64,000 bases of DNA, from contig NZ_AP026695.1 in the NCBI RefSeq assembly GCF_025998175.1, positions 558,001-622,000 of the forward strand, read 5' to 3'. The notes under the pieces were generated by a model. The model was not told the DNA's origin and did not search any database. It worked only from the letters and a program-made list of their open reading frames with translations. The stretch comes from Nitrosopumilus zosterae (lineage in GTDB: Archaea; Thermoproteota; Nitrososphaeria; Nitrososphaerales; Nitrosopumilaceae). Below, one piece after another: positions 9,113 through 18,525 of the stretch. Every line of letters starts with the position of its first letter. Position 1 is the first letter of the stretch. Both the position numbers and the translations under genes were made by a program.

Positions 9113-10085
9113 AATTATCTAAAGAATTTTCCAGTAAGGGCTGAGCACTGATGCCAATTTTTTTCAAGTGTTGTGCAAATTCATCCACAAATCCATGTAT
9201 TGTATAGACTTGTTCGGCCTCAGATTTTATGACCATATCAACAAGCTCATTAAAATCACAGTGATCACTCATTGGAATTGAATAATCAGTTCGCCTTCCA
9301 AAAGAAAATCGTGAGGATTGTGCCCATCCACTAAATCCAATTGTTACAGCACCGTATTTCGATTTCATTTCTTGAACAAATTTATTTTTACTTGACATCA
9401 TTGGTGCAACCATTACCCACGGTTTTTTTTCAAGTAATCCATTTTTTTCAGCTTCAGAATGCCCCATCCCATCCTTTAAAGAAATTCCAAATTTTTGATG
9501 AAGTAAATTCATATCTTTTACAGAATCATGAAGATAAAGCGGCCCCCAATGCCCAAATAATTGAGTAATTGTTTGTGCTTTTCCCAATTGATAACCCATT
9601 AAAATTACAGGTATTCCTTTTCCGTAAAGTTCAGAAATTAATTCGTTAACATGTTTTTGAATTTGTTCCATTTTTGGAAAAACAAATTCTGCCAATCCAA
9701 ATGTACATTCAGTAATCAGAGTTTTACATTTAGGAATTTCTGCACCCTTGAGAAAACCTCTATCTCTAGTACAGATATCTCCAGTATAGAAAATATCATC
9801 AAAGAGCAAACCCTTGGCCCCAAGAATATGACCACTGTTAATGAGGGAGAAATTTTCTAGTGATTCTACATGATTTTTCATTTTGAATCCTCGAAGATTA
9901 GCTATCTCATTTGTTTCAATGGATGATAGGATCATTCCACCGTTTTTTGTTGGAAGGTGATCAGAATGAGCATGAGAGACAAAATTTATTCCAGAAACAT
10001 CACTGTTTTTAGGATCTAAATAAACTCGTTTTTCATTTACCTCACACAGGATTCCATTTTTAGTCATCCTGACTTTTCTAGGCAA
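9105..10085 (-). CDS. Metallo-beta-lactamase-fold exonuclease-like protein
   Basis: 326 residues. The metal-binding motif HAHSDHLP lies near residue 36 (the HxHxDH signature), followed by SGHILGAKGLLF and YTGDICTRD with the conserved His and Asp ligands. Near the C-terminus MSDHCDFNELV and YTIHGFVDEFA match the beta-CASP-type ends of RNA/DNA-processing members (YSH1/CPSF-like or DNA-ligase-associated exonucleases). It is shorter than archaeal KH-containing CPSF proteins and has no KH domain, so it belongs to the small single-domain group. It is transcribed away from purN. Enzyme class is well supported, substrate not. Confidence 0.8.
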   Translation of the reverse strand: MPRKVRMTKNGILCEVNEKRVYLDPKNSDVSGINFVSHAHSDHLPTKNGGMILSSIETNEIANLRGFKMKNHVESLENFSLINSGHILGAKGLLFDDIFYTGDICTRDRGFLKGAEIPKCKTLITECTFGLAEFVFPKMEQIQKHVNELISELYGKGIPVILMGYQLGKAQTITQLFGHWGPLYLHDSVKDMNLLHQKFGISLKDGMGHSEAEKNGLLEKKPWVMVAPMMSSKNKFVQEMKSKYGAVTIGFSGWAQSSRFSFGRRTDYSIPMSDHCDFNELVDMVIKSEAEQVYTIHGFVDEFAQHLKKIGISAQPLLENSLDNFT

Positions 10086-10143
10086 CGAAGATGAAAATAA
10101 TTGGATTTGATATAAATTGCAGGTTTGATCTAGTATTGACTAG

Positions 10144-10761
10144 TTGCTAAATCTAGGAATTCTCATCTCTGGTCGTGGAAGCAACATGGAGAACATTCTA
10201 AAGTCAATTAAAAGTAAAAAGATCCCAATAAATCCAGCAATAGTTATTTCAAATAAAGTAGACGCACCAGGTCTAAAAATTGCAGAAAAATTAGGGATTA
10301 AAACTGAGATTATTGAGAGCAGAGGGTTTGAAGGTAGTAGAGAAGCATATGATAAAAAAATCATCGGCAGCCTAACAAAATACGGGGTAACTCCTAAAAA
10401 CGGGCTTGTTTGTCTTGCAGGGTTTATGAGGATAATCAGTCCGCAATTTGTAAAAAAATACAAGAATAGAATTATCAACATCCATCCTGCATTGTTACCA
10501 TCTTTTCCAGGATTAAATGCGCAAAAACAAGCGTTAGAATATGGTGTAAAATATTCAGGATGCACAGTTCATTTTGTAGATTCAGAAATGGATACAGGTC
10601 CAGTGATTCTTCAATCAGTAGTTAAAATCAAAGAAAACGACACGGAGGAATCACTATCAAAAAGAATTCTAAAAGAAGAACACAAGATATACCCCGAAGT
10701 AGTGAATCTATTTGCTAGAAAAAAGATCAAAGTTTCGGGAAGAAGAACAATAATAGGCTAA
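10144..10761 (+). CDS. purN: Phosphoribosylglycinamide formyltransferase
   Basis: 205 residues from a TTG start. Transfers a formyl group from 10-formyl-tetrahydrofolate to GAR, the third step of purine synthesis. The N-terminal nucleotide-binding segment GILISGRGSNM and the catalytic segment NIHPALLPSFPGLNAQ (Asn, His) are present, as is the conserved Asp in DSEMDTGP. Full family length. Together with folD, the formyl-THF cyclo-ligase and purD within 4 kb this makes a folate and purine block, although the genes alternate in strand. Confidence 0.93.
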   Translation: MLNLGILISGRGSNMENILKSIKSKKIPINPAIVISNKVDAPGLKIAEKLGIKTEIIESRGFEGSREAYDKKIIGSLTKYGVTPKNGLVCLAGFMRIISPQFVKKYKNRIINIHPALLPSFPGLNAQKQALEYGVKYSGCTVHFVDSEMDTGPVILQSVVKIKENDTEESLSKRILKEEHKIYPEVVNLFARKKIKVSGRRTIIG

Positions 10762-11078
10762 GAGTCAGGGCCGCCAAAGAAATACAAAACCTTTAGCTCC
10801 TTTGTGTTCCCGTGAAAATAATGCTCGACTCCTTTTGCGACAAAAAACAGTTTGTCTTTGGATATTTTGTAATCATTGTTTTTAATTTTCAAAAAACCAT
10901 CTCCTGAAATTACATAGTATACCTCATCACTATTATGGGGTTCCTGAGTATCTTCTTCATTGGGCTGTAAAACCAAAATTCCTGCCGCTAAGCTTTCACG
11001 ATTGATAAAAGTATGAAAATAAGAATTGCTTTTTTTGATTTTTTCAATATATGAATTTAAATCATAATCGAGTTTCAA
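10758..11078 (-). CDS. Small cupin-fold protein
   Basis: About 106 residues if it starts at the TTG at 11078, just after the stop of the upstream gene; a GTG at 11123 would add 15 residues inside the upstream gene. A single-domain cupin: motif 1 is EPHNSDEVYYVISGDGFLKI, with one His and one Glu of the metal site, and motif 2 is FVAKGVEHYFHG. The usual first motif has GxHxH; here only one His of that pair is clear. Probably binds a divalent metal. It converges on purN with a four-base overlap and is likely cotranscribed with the monooxygenase-like gene upstream. Substrate unknown. Confidence 0.75.
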   Translation of the reverse strand: MKLDYDLNSYIEKIKKSNSYFHTFINRESLAAGILVLQPNEEDTQEPHNSDEVYYVISGDGFLKIKNNDYKISKDKLFFVAKGVEHYFHGNTKELKVLYFFGGPDS

Positions 11079-11079
11079 C

Positions 11080-11412
11080 TTATTCAGCAATAATTGAGAA
11101 TGTTTTCCGTTCGGGAGGAGCACTCATGTAAGAATGTCCTTCAGGATGTAGTTTATCGTGTTCGGGGCTATTGTGCATTTTGATGAAGGTGTCTTTGCTT
11201 TCATGTTCCACTATTATTCTATAGCTTCCGTCATTTGCTTTTAAAAATCGTCTTGAGACAAATCCTGGAAAGTTTGCCAGCACTTTGTTTGATTCTGAAA
11301 ACCATTTTTTGAAATCTTCTTCAGCACCATCTTTTAGATTTACATCTGCCATCATTACAAACATGTTCTGACTAGAAATATAGGCATTAAATTTCTTTTC
11401 TAAGATTTTCAT
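11080..11412 (-). CDS. Antibiotic-biosynthesis-monooxygenase-like dimeric alpha-beta barrel protein
   Basis: 110 residues from the ATG at 11412. I chose this start because a longer frame (to 11493) would run through folD's start, and because an AT-rich TATA-like stretch lies just upstream. The sequence FVMMADVNLKDGAEEDFKKWF and the later PGFVSRRFL match the ABM/ferredoxin-like fold, in which small oxygenases and stress proteins occur. HDKLHPEGHSYM near the C-terminus carries histidines. Divergent from folD, followed by the cupin gene. Fold fairly sure, reaction unknown. Confidence 0.7.
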   Translation of the reverse strand: MKILEKKFNAYISSQNMFVMMADVNLKDGAEEDFKKWFSESNKVLANFPGFVSRRFLKANDGSYRIIVEHESKDTFIKMHNSPEHDKLHPEGHSYMSAPPERKTFSIIAE

Positions 11413-11454
11413 CCAAATTCCAAGAATTAAATATCTACAAACTAAAAACAGTGC

Positions 11455-12318
11455 ATGGCAGGCGTTAAAATCGATGGCAAAGTTATTGCTCAATCAGTCA
11501 AAGACAGGGTCAAAAAGGCGATTCTTGAGCTTAAAACACAAGACATCAATCCCTGTTTAGCCACAATTTTGGTTGGAGAAAATCCAGCATCTGCCACATA
11601 TGTCAAAAACAAACACATTGCATGTGAAGAAGTTGGAATTATAACAAAAGATCATAAACTTGCTTCAAATATCACTCAAATGGAATTAAATAAAATCATA
11701 GACAATCTAAACACGGACAATTCTGTTCATGGAATCCTAGTTCAGCTTCCATTACCCGAACAGTTAGATGAATTTGCCACCACGTCAAGAATTTCACCGC
11801 TAAAAGATGTAGATGGTTTAACTCCTCATAATGCGGGATTGTTAGCGATGAAAAAAGCAGCATTAGTTGCATGCACTCCTTCAGGAGTTATGGAGATGTT
11901 TGATTTTCATAAAATTGATTTGGAAGGTAAAAACGTAGTTCTAATAAATAGAAGTAATTTAGTAGGAAAACCACTTTATCACTTATTATTAGAAAAAAAT
12001 GCAACTGTGATTACATGTCATTCTAAAACAAAGAACATTACGGAATTCTGCAAATCTGCAGACATCATTATAACAGCAGTGGGTGATAGAAACAAATTCA
12101 CGTTGACATCAGAGATGATTAAAGACGGTGCAATCGTAATTGATGTTGCAATATCGCGATTTCAAGAAAAATTAGTCGGAGATTCAGACTATGATAAAAT
12201 AATTCAAAAAGCGTCTTTTGCAACCCCAGTACCAGGCGGAGTTGGACCTATGACAGTTGCCATGTTATTAAAAAATACAATCACCGCAGCATCACTGAGC
12301 AGTCAAATTGGACGATAA
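11455..12318 (+). CDS. folD: Methylenetetrahydrofolate dehydrogenase / cyclohydrolase
   Basis: 287 residues. Bifunctional enzyme that oxidises 5,10-methylene-THF and hydrolyses methenyl-THF to 10-formyl-THF, the donor used by PurN. Visible motifs: the ATILVGENPASATYVKNK region with the catalytic Tyr and Lys, the QLPLPEQL segment, the Rossmann segment VVLINRSNLVGKPL and the C-terminal PGGVGPMTVAMLL. The next gene starts within its last codons, so the two are coupled. Confidence 0.95.
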   Translation: MAGVKIDGKVIAQSVKDRVKKAILELKTQDINPCLATILVGENPASATYVKNKHIACEEVGIITKDHKLASNITQMELNKIIDNLNTDNSVHGILVQLPLPEQLDEFATTSRISPLKDVDGLTPHNAGLLAMKKAALVACTPSGVMEMFDFHKIDLEGKNVVLINRSNLVGKPLYHLLLEKNATVITCHSKTKNITEFCKSADIIITAVGDRNKFTLTSEMIKDGAIVIDVAISRFQEKLVGDSDYDKIIQKASFATPVPGGVGPMTVAMLLKNTITAASLSSQIGR

Positions 12319-12868
12319 TAAAAAAAAGGCACTTAGGAATCTCCTTTTAGAAAAAAGAGATAACACTTCTTTTGATCTATTAAAGATTGCAAGTGAGAAG
12401 ATGCAAAAGAAAATAAAAAAAATTTCTGCATTTAAAAATGCTCAGAAAATTGGAATGTATTATCCAATTCAAAGCGAGATCTTCACACAAGATATGATTC
12501 AAGAATTAATCAGTGACGGAAAAGAAGTTTTTTTGCCAAAAGTAATTGGAGATGAAATGGAATTTAGAAAAATAAAGGATTTTTCAAGCCTGGAAAAAGG
12601 AAGATTTGACATCATGGAGCCAAAAGATGACTGCAATGCAGACAATTCACTGGACGTGATAATCATCCCAGCCGTTGGGATGTCACCAAGTGGAGTAAGA
12701 TTGGGGTATGGTCATGGATTTTACGATAAATTTCTAGCAGAAAATAAAACCACGACTATTGTGTTGACTTTGGAAAAGCAAATTGTAAAGAACATCCCAA
12801 AATCAGAACATGACGTAATTATTGATTGGATCGTAACAGAAGACAGAGTTTTTCAGACTCAGAAATAG
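12308..12868 (+). CDS. 5-formyltetrahydrofolate cyclo-ligase
   Basis: 186 residues from a TTG start overlapping the end of folD by 11 bases. Converts 5-formyl-THF to methenyl-THF with ATP, returning folate to the one-carbon pool. Basic N-terminal helix (KKKALRNLLLEKRD), the MYYPIQSE segment, and the ATP/folate site VGMSPSGVRLGYGHGFYDKFL are all characteristic. Length matches the family. Coupling to folD supports a role in folate one-carbon metabolism; it converges on purD with a 10-base overlap. Confidence 0.92.
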   Translation: MDDNKKKALRNLLLEKRDNTSFDLLKIASEKMQKKIKKISAFKNAQKIGMYYPIQSEIFTQDMIQELISDGKEVFLPKVIGDEMEFRKIKDFSSLEKGRFDIMEPKDDCNADNSLDVIIIPAVGMSPSGVRLGYGHGFYDKFLAENKTTTIVLTLEKQIVKNIPKSEHDVIIDWIVTEDRVFQTQK

Positions 12869-14124
12869 GCCAGTCCTTTTTTACCAATATCTTTTCTGCA
12901 GTATTTGTGTGCCCAGGTTATTTTTTCAGTTGCGTCATATACATTGTTAATTGCAATTTCCAAACTTTCGCCCAGAGCTGTGACTCCTAAAACGCGCCCA
13001 CCATCCGAAACAATTTTACCGTCTATTTTTTTTGTACCAGCGTGAAAAACATAAGCTTGATTTGATATAGAATCAAATCCTGAGATTTCTTCGCCTTTAA
13101 CATATGATTCTGGATATCCATCTGATGCCAAAACAACGCATACAGCATATTGATTTTTCCACGAAGGTAAAGGCATGGAAGATAATTTGCCTTCAACACT
13201 TGCTACAAAATAATCATACAAATCAAAATCCATCCGCATCACAATAGGTTGGCATTCAGGATCACCCATCCTAACATTATATTCTAAAACATAAGGTTCA
13301 TTATCTCTAATCATAATTCCGGCATACAAAAATCCCTTAAAGACAATTCCTTCATTTTTCATTGAGCGTATAGTTTTGTCAATAATTTTTTTTTGTATTT
13401 TTTCTGCCAATACATCATCAATTACAGGTGTGGGAGAATATGCCCCCATTCCACCAGTATTAGGACCATCATCATTATCAAAAATTCTCTTGTGATCTTG
13501 ACTTGAAGCCATAGGAATAGCAATCTCGCCATCAGAGAGTGCAATGTATGAGGCCTCAATTCCATCCAGTCTCTCCTCAACAATTATTCGATTTCCAGCA
13601 TCACCAAATGTTTTTTTAACCAGAATTGTTTGAATTGCAGATATTGCCTCATTATTGCTATTGCAAACAATCACACCCTTTCCAGCAGCAAGACCGTCAG
13701 CCTTTACAACCACATTGTACTCAAGAGAGTTAACATAATCTTCAGCTTTTTGTGCATCATCAAAAATTTCAAATCTAGCTGTTGGAATATCATTGCGTTT
13801 CATGAAATTTTTAGCCCAAATCTTGCTGGATTCAAGCTGAGCAGCCATTTGAGATGGACCAAAAATTTTGAGGTTTAGTTTGTTAAATTTATCAACAATT
13901 CCGGCAGCCAATGGAACCTCAGGGCCAACTACAGTAAAACAATTATTTTTTTGAGCAAAATCAGCCAATTCATCTAAATTAGTAACATCAATTGGCACAT
14001 TGTTCTCAGTACCACCGTTTCCAGGAGATGTAAAAACAGTTTCAACCTTACTGCTTTGAGATAACTTCCAAGATAACGCATGTTCCCTACCTCCAGAACC
14101 TACCACCAGAATATTTGCCAACAA
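12859..14124 (-). CDS. purD: Phosphoribosylamine-glycine ligase (GAR synthetase)
   Basis: 421 residues, ATP-grasp fold. Joins phosphoribosylamine and glycine with ATP, making the substrate of PurN. The N-terminal VVGSGGREHALSWKL, the FGPSQMAAQLESSK segment, KADGLAAGKGV and the metal-binding EYNVRMGDPECQ are all present. Start is a TTG at 14124 or the TTG one codon downstream. Divergent from ileS. Normal length, no anomalies. Confidence 0.96.
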   Translation of the reverse strand: MLANILVVGSGGREHALSWKLSQSSKVETVFTSPGNGGTENNVPIDVTNLDELADFAQKNNCFTVVGPEVPLAAGIVDKFNKLNLKIFGPSQMAAQLESSKIWAKNFMKRNDIPTARFEIFDDAQKAEDYVNSLEYNVVVKADGLAAGKGVIVCNSNNEAISAIQTILVKKTFGDAGNRIIVEERLDGIEASYIALSDGEIAIPMASSQDHKRIFDNDDGPNTGGMGAYSPTPVIDDVLAEKIQKKIIDKTIRSMKNEGIVFKGFLYAGIMIRDNEPYVLEYNVRMGDPECQPIVMRMDFDLYDYFVASVEGKLSSMPLPSWKNQYAVCVVLASDGYPESYVKGEEISGFDSISNQAYVFHAGTKKIDGKIVSDGGRVLGVTALGESLEIAINNVYDATEKITWAHKYCRKDIGKKGLAYF

Positions 14125-14182
14125 AAATCGTCTTTAACTCAATTATATAATCCAAGTCTCAAAAAATCAATTTAGCTTTATA

Positions 14183-17100
14183 ATGCCACATACATATGAA
14201 AATCCAATGGAACTTTCTACAAAGTTTGATGCAAAATCAATTGAATCACAAGTTAAAGAGTACATCAAATCAATTGATTTAGAAAAACAGATTTTTGCAT
14301 CAGACAAACGTGAAAAAATTAGATTCATCGAAGGACCTCCAACAATGAACGGGATTCCGCATGCAGGACATCTAAGGGGGAGAGTCATCAAAGATTTGTG
14401 GTACAGATTCAATACCCTACAAGGGAAAAAAATTGAATTCAATGGCGGATGGGATACACAGGGACTTCCAGTAGAATTGCAAGTAGAGAAAGAATTAGGA
14501 GTTTCAGGTGGGAAAACAGAAGCAATCAAACAGTTTGGAATTGAAAGAATTGTAACTGAGTGCAAAAAAATTGTAAAAAAATACAACAAATCATGGGTAG
14601 AAGTTGACGAACTTCTTGGCATGTCATTTAATCATGATAAAGCGTATTGGACTTTTAGGGATGAATTCATTGAAAGAGAATGGCAAGTGCTAAAAAAAGC
14701 GCATGAGAATGGAATTTTAGAAGAAGACTTTACAGTAATTGCATATTGCCCTAGTTGTCAAACATCACTTAGTCATGCAGAAGTAAATCAGGGATATGAA
14801 GAAGTTAAAGATCCGTCATTATATTATAAAGTAAAACTAGTTGATGAAGACGCATTTTTGATTGTTTGGACTACCATGCCATTCACTCTAGTTACTGATG
14901 CAATGGTAGGTTTTCAACCAGATGAAGATTATGCATATGTCAAAGTAGAAAATGAAACATGGGTTATTGGAAAAACAAGACTAGAAGAATTCATGACAGA
15001 AATGAAAATTGAAAAGTATGGTATTGAAAAAACTACTAAAGGTTCAGAATTCGAAGGCAGGAAATACATTCATCCGTTGCTTGATTTAATTCCAGAATTA
15101 AGTGAATGTTCCAAATTAAACAATTATCATGTTGCAGTTTCAGAGTCGTTTGTTGATGCAAGTACAGGAAGTGGTCTTGTTCATCTATCTCCCGCAAACG
15201 GAGAAGAAGATATCAAAATAGCAAACAAGCGAAATGTAAAAATTTTCAGCCCCATTGATGATGAAGTAAAATTCACCACTCAAGCAGGAAAATATCAAGG
15301 GATGTTTGTTAGAGACGCAGACAGAATAATTGTTGAAGATCTAAAAGATTGTAATGCGCTAGTAAAAATTGGAAAAATAAAACACAAGTATCCTCTTTGT
15401 TGGAGGTCACACCATCCAATAGTTTGGCTTGCGCGAAGAGGGTGGTTTTACAAATTAGATAGGCTAGGAAACAAAGCAATTGATGCGGCAGAAAGTGTAG
15501 AATACTTTTTTGAGCAGCCAAAAAACAGATTTTTAGGAATTATCAAAGAGAGGCACCCATGGTGTATTTCTCGAGAAAGGATATGGGGTTGTCCATTACC
15601 TGTCTGGAGTTGCGATGACTGTGGCGAGAAAAACTGGTTCTTTACAAGAAAAGATATTATAGATGCGGCAGAAAACTTGCCAGACGGTCCAGACTTTGAA
15701 TTGCATAGACCATGGATTGACAACATTACAATAAAATGCAAAAAATGCAACAGTGTCAAAACAAAAAGAGAAGAATATGTTTTAGACACATGGCACAACA
15801 GTGGTTCTGCACCATACTCGTCTTTGACTGACGAAGAATACACAAACGAAATCCCTGCGCCATTTTTCACGGAAGGGATTGATCAAACCAGAGGATGGGC
15901 ATACACTCTTCTTATCGAAAACGTAATCTTAAACAATGGTCCTGTACCTCCTTTCAAATCATTTTTGTTCCAAGGACACGTACTTGATGAAAAAGGAGGC
16001 AAGATGAGTAAGAGTAAAGGAAACGTTTTGGAAGGTGCAGAATTATTACAAAAATATCCTGCAGACCTAGTCAGATTTTATTTTATGTGGAAGGCAAGTC
16101 CAATTGAGCCTCTGAGCTTCAGCACTGATGAGTTAATGTCAAGGCCGTATCAGGTAATAAACACGCTATTCAACCTTCACCTATATTTTGAACAAAATAG
16201 CAAGTACGACGATTTTGATCAATCAAACACGATTGAATGGGCCAAGGAAAAAAATCTGCTAACATCACCGGATATTTGGATATTATCTAAACTTCAAAAA
16301 ATAATACAGAAAATCACAGAGAAAAATCAGACATGTAAATTCCATGAAAGTGCAAAAGTAGTAGACGATTTTATCATAAACAATCTAAGTCAGATCTACA
16401 TTCCAATTACAAGAGGAGAGTTATGGGATGAAGATGAAAACAAGAAAAATAGAAGATTGGCGATATATGCAGTACTCAGTGAAGTGCTCAAAACATTAGA
16501 TATTTTGATTCATCCATTTTGTCCATTTACCAGCGAGTATCTTTATCAGACAGTTTTTCATGAAAAACAAAGCATCCTACTTGACAAGTGGCCCCAGTAT
16601 GAAGAATCACTTGTAAACGAAGAGATTGAAGAATCATTTGACATTATGAAGGATGTCGTATCAGTGTCATCTGCAGCAAGGATGAAAGGAAAATTGAAAA
16701 GACGATGGCCGTTAAATGAAGCACAAATTTGCGTCAAGAAAGAACAAAAGAAAAAACTAGAATCATTATCAGATTTATTGCAATCCCAACTAAACGTAGA
16801 AAAATTCTCCGTTGTAGAAACTGAAAAAGAATCAGGGTTAGAACAAATTTTAGAATTAAAAGCATTAGGACTGCCAGTAAAACCAGTTATTGAACTTGAA
16901 AGAAAAAGAATAGGACCCAAAGCAAAACAACACATGGGAAAACTAGTTACAGCATTTACCGAAACAGATCCTGAAGAAATCATTTCGTCACTACAGAGGA
17001 ATTCAAAGCATGACTTTAACATAGATGGGGAGATAATTTCATTAGACATAGAAGATTACGTTATAGATTTTGACGCAAGTGAAAATTTTGCCGTATCAAA

Positions 17101-17404
17101 AAGAGACAATTACATAGTGTTCATTTCAACACTGCGAAACAAGGAAATGATGGCAAAAGGATTGATAAAAGACGTTGCAAGAAGACTTCAAACTCTAAGA
17201 AAAGAAAGAGGATACAACCCCACAGATATTTTAGATGTTGCATCGATTCTCGATTTGGATGAAGAATCACTTGGAATGATTCAAGACAAGGCAGAGGATT
17301 TGGCATTTCTAGTCAGAGTAAAACAGGTAAATTTCACAAATTCTTGCAAAGAATACAAAGACGATGATATTGACGGTCAGAAAATAAGAATTTCAGTTGA
17401 GTAG
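14183..17404 (+). CDS. ileS: Isoleucyl-tRNA synthetase
   Basis: 1073 residues, class I synthetase of the long archaeal/eukaryotic-like type. The HIGH motif appears as PHAGH at residues 59-63, and KMSKS near residue 607. Between them is the editing (CP1) domain with TTMPFTLVTD and a zinc-binding-like region with CPSCQTSLSH, CDDCGEKNW and CKKCNSV. DQTRGWAYTLL precedes KMSKS, and an anticodon-binding and C-terminal extension follows. A TATA-like run lies close to the ATG. No anomaly. Confidence 0.96.
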   Translation: MPHTYENPMELSTKFDAKSIESQVKEYIKSIDLEKQIFASDKREKIRFIEGPPTMNGIPHAGHLRGRVIKDLWYRFNTLQGKKIEFNGGWDTQGLPVELQVEKELGVSGGKTEAIKQFGIERIVTECKKIVKKYNKSWVEVDELLGMSFNHDKAYWTFRDEFIEREWQVLKKAHENGILEEDFTVIAYCPSCQTSLSHAEVNQGYEEVKDPSLYYKVKLVDEDAFLIVWTTMPFTLVTDAMVGFQPDEDYAYVKVENETWVIGKTRLEEFMTEMKIEKYGIEKTTKGSEFEGRKYIHPLLDLIPELSECSKLNNYHVAVSESFVDASTGSGLVHLSPANGEEDIKIANKRNVKIFSPIDDEVKFTTQAGKYQGMFVRDADRIIVEDLKDCNALVKIGKIKHKYPLCWRSHHPIVWLARRGWFYKLDRLGNKAIDAAESVEYFFEQPKNRFLGIIKERHPWCISRERIWGCPLPVWSCDDCGEKNWFFTRKDIIDAAENLPDGPDFELHRPWIDNITIKCKKCNSVKTKREEYVLDTWHNSGSAPYSSLTDEEYTNEIPAPFFTEGIDQTRGWAYTLLIENVILNNGPVPPFKSFLFQGHVLDEKGGKMSKSKGNVLEGAELLQKYPADLVRFYFMWKASPIEPLSFSTDELMSRPYQVINTLFNLHLYFEQNSKYDDFDQSNTIEWAKEKNLLTSPDIWILSKLQKIIQKITEKNQTCKFHESAKVVDDFIINNLSQIYIPITRGELWDEDENKKNRRLAIYAVLSEVLKTLDILIHPFCPFTSEYLYQTVFHEKQSILLDKWPQYEESLVNEEIEESFDIMKDVVSVSSAARMKGKLKRRWPLNEAQICVKKEQKKKLESLSDLLQSQLNVEKFSVVETEKESGLEQILELKALGLPVKPVIELERKRIGPKAKQHMGKLVTAFTETDPEEIISSLQRNSKHDFNIDGEIISLDIEDYVIDFDASENFAVSKRDNYIVFISTLRNKEMMAKGLIKDVARRLQTLRKERGYNPTDILDVASILDLDEESLGMIQDKAEDLAFLVRVKQVNFTNSCKEYKDDDIDGQKIRISVE

Positions 17405-17456
17405 ATACTGAAATTCAATGCAATATTTTTATTACAATTAGAATTTGTAGAATCAA

Positions 17457-18044
17457 ATGTCTGAATCAAACACACCAAATGTTGTTGGAATCAATGTTCT
17501 AAAACAAAATGGCCTTGATGTCGATGAATTGTTAAAGGAATTAATCAAGAATGCAGCAGTAGAGTTTACTGCATACTATTACTTTACCAATCTAAGAGCG
17601 CATTGTACAGGCCTAGAAGGAGAAGGACTCAAAGGAATTATCGAGGATGCAAGATTAGAGGATCTTAGCCACTTCGAATCATGCCTGGAAAGAATCTACC
17701 AATTAGGCGGGGCCCTTCCAAATGACGCAACAGAATTCATCAAAATGTCAGGTTGTGAATTCCTGCAGCTTCCAGCAAACCCAACTGATCACAAGGCAAT
17801 TCTAGAGAAATGTCTCAAAGCTGAACAGGGTGCAATTGTCAACTGGAATAAAATTTGCCTGATGACAATAGGAAAAGATCCTGCAACATATGATATTGCA
17901 AAAGATATCTTAGCTGAAGAGATTGAACACGAGTCTTGGTTCTTAGAGTTAATCTATGGACGACCATCAGGACACATGAGAAGAAAATATTCTGGTGAAA
18001 GACCACATACTAGAAAACACTCTAGAGCACTTGATATGGCTTAA
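17457..18044 (+). CDS. Dps-like ferritin (thioferritin type)
   Basis: 195 residues, four-helix ferritin fold. The di-iron ligands can be seen in the expected places: AAVEFTAYYY (Glu), LEDLSHFE (Glu and His), KAEQGAIVNW (Glu) and AEEIEHESWFLE (Glu and His). A Cys near the centre (MSGCEFLQ) and a short basic tail (RRKYSGERPHTRKHSR) fit the Dps-like archaeal proteins that oxidise iron with peroxide and protect DNA. TTTTTATTA about 25 bases before the ATG is a good TATA box, so the mRNA is probably leaderless. Likely oxidative-stress and iron-storage role. Confidence 0.85.
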   Translation: MSESNTPNVVGINVLKQNGLDVDELLKELIKNAAVEFTAYYYFTNLRAHCTGLEGEGLKGIIEDARLEDLSHFESCLERIYQLGGALPNDATEFIKMSGCEFLQLPANPTDHKAILEKCLKAEQGAIVNWNKICLMTIGKDPATYDIAKDILAEEIEHESWFLELIYGRPSGHMRRKYSGERPHTRKHSRALDMA

Positions 18045-18155
18045 GGCCAAATCACTTTCTTTCTTTGAAATTACAAATTTGTGATTTTATTGACGACAAG
18101 TTGTGAAGATGCGTTGTTTTATCACGGTTAAATAGAAAAATCACCTATTTAGAAC

Positions 18156-18485
18156 ATGGTAAAACAGATTAGTTTGGATGCCTGGCAAATCCAGCAATTA
18201 TCAGATCTGCTTGAAAAGGGTTCCAGTATTGTTGAAAAGACAAACAGACCAATTGTACTCTACAGACAAACTCTTGAAGAAGAAGAAGAATCCTATGAAG
18301 AAATTGTCTGTACTCTTACCAAAGGATATGTCATAGAACAAATGGTAACATCCGGCGGAGTTTTAGTTCCGAGCTTTCATCAACAGTTTGTATTTACAAT
18401 TGAAGAATATCCTGAAGAATTATTGAGAAAAAGTAAAGATCGCTTTTTAGAAATGATTGATTTTCTTGAAGAGCAATTAAAATAG
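18156..18485 (+). CDS. Conserved small acidic protein of unknown function
   Basis: 109 residues, no membrane segment. The middle carries a very acidic run (TLEEEEESYEEIV) and the C-terminus is a charged helix (LLRKSKDRFLEMIDFLEEQL). The AT-rich segment about 28 bases before the ATG (GGTTAAATAG) looks like a TATA box. It lies between the ferritin and sucC and is probably its own transcription unit. No family recognised. Confidence 0.7.
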   Translation: MVKQISLDAWQIQQLSDLLEKGSSIVEKTNRPIVLYRQTLEEEEESYEEIVCTLTKGYVIEQMVTSGGVLVPSFHQQFVFTIEEYPEELLRKSKDRFLEMIDFLEEQLK

Positions 18486-18525
18486 CATCATAGTTAATAA
18501 AGACCGTAAATTTCATGATTCTTGC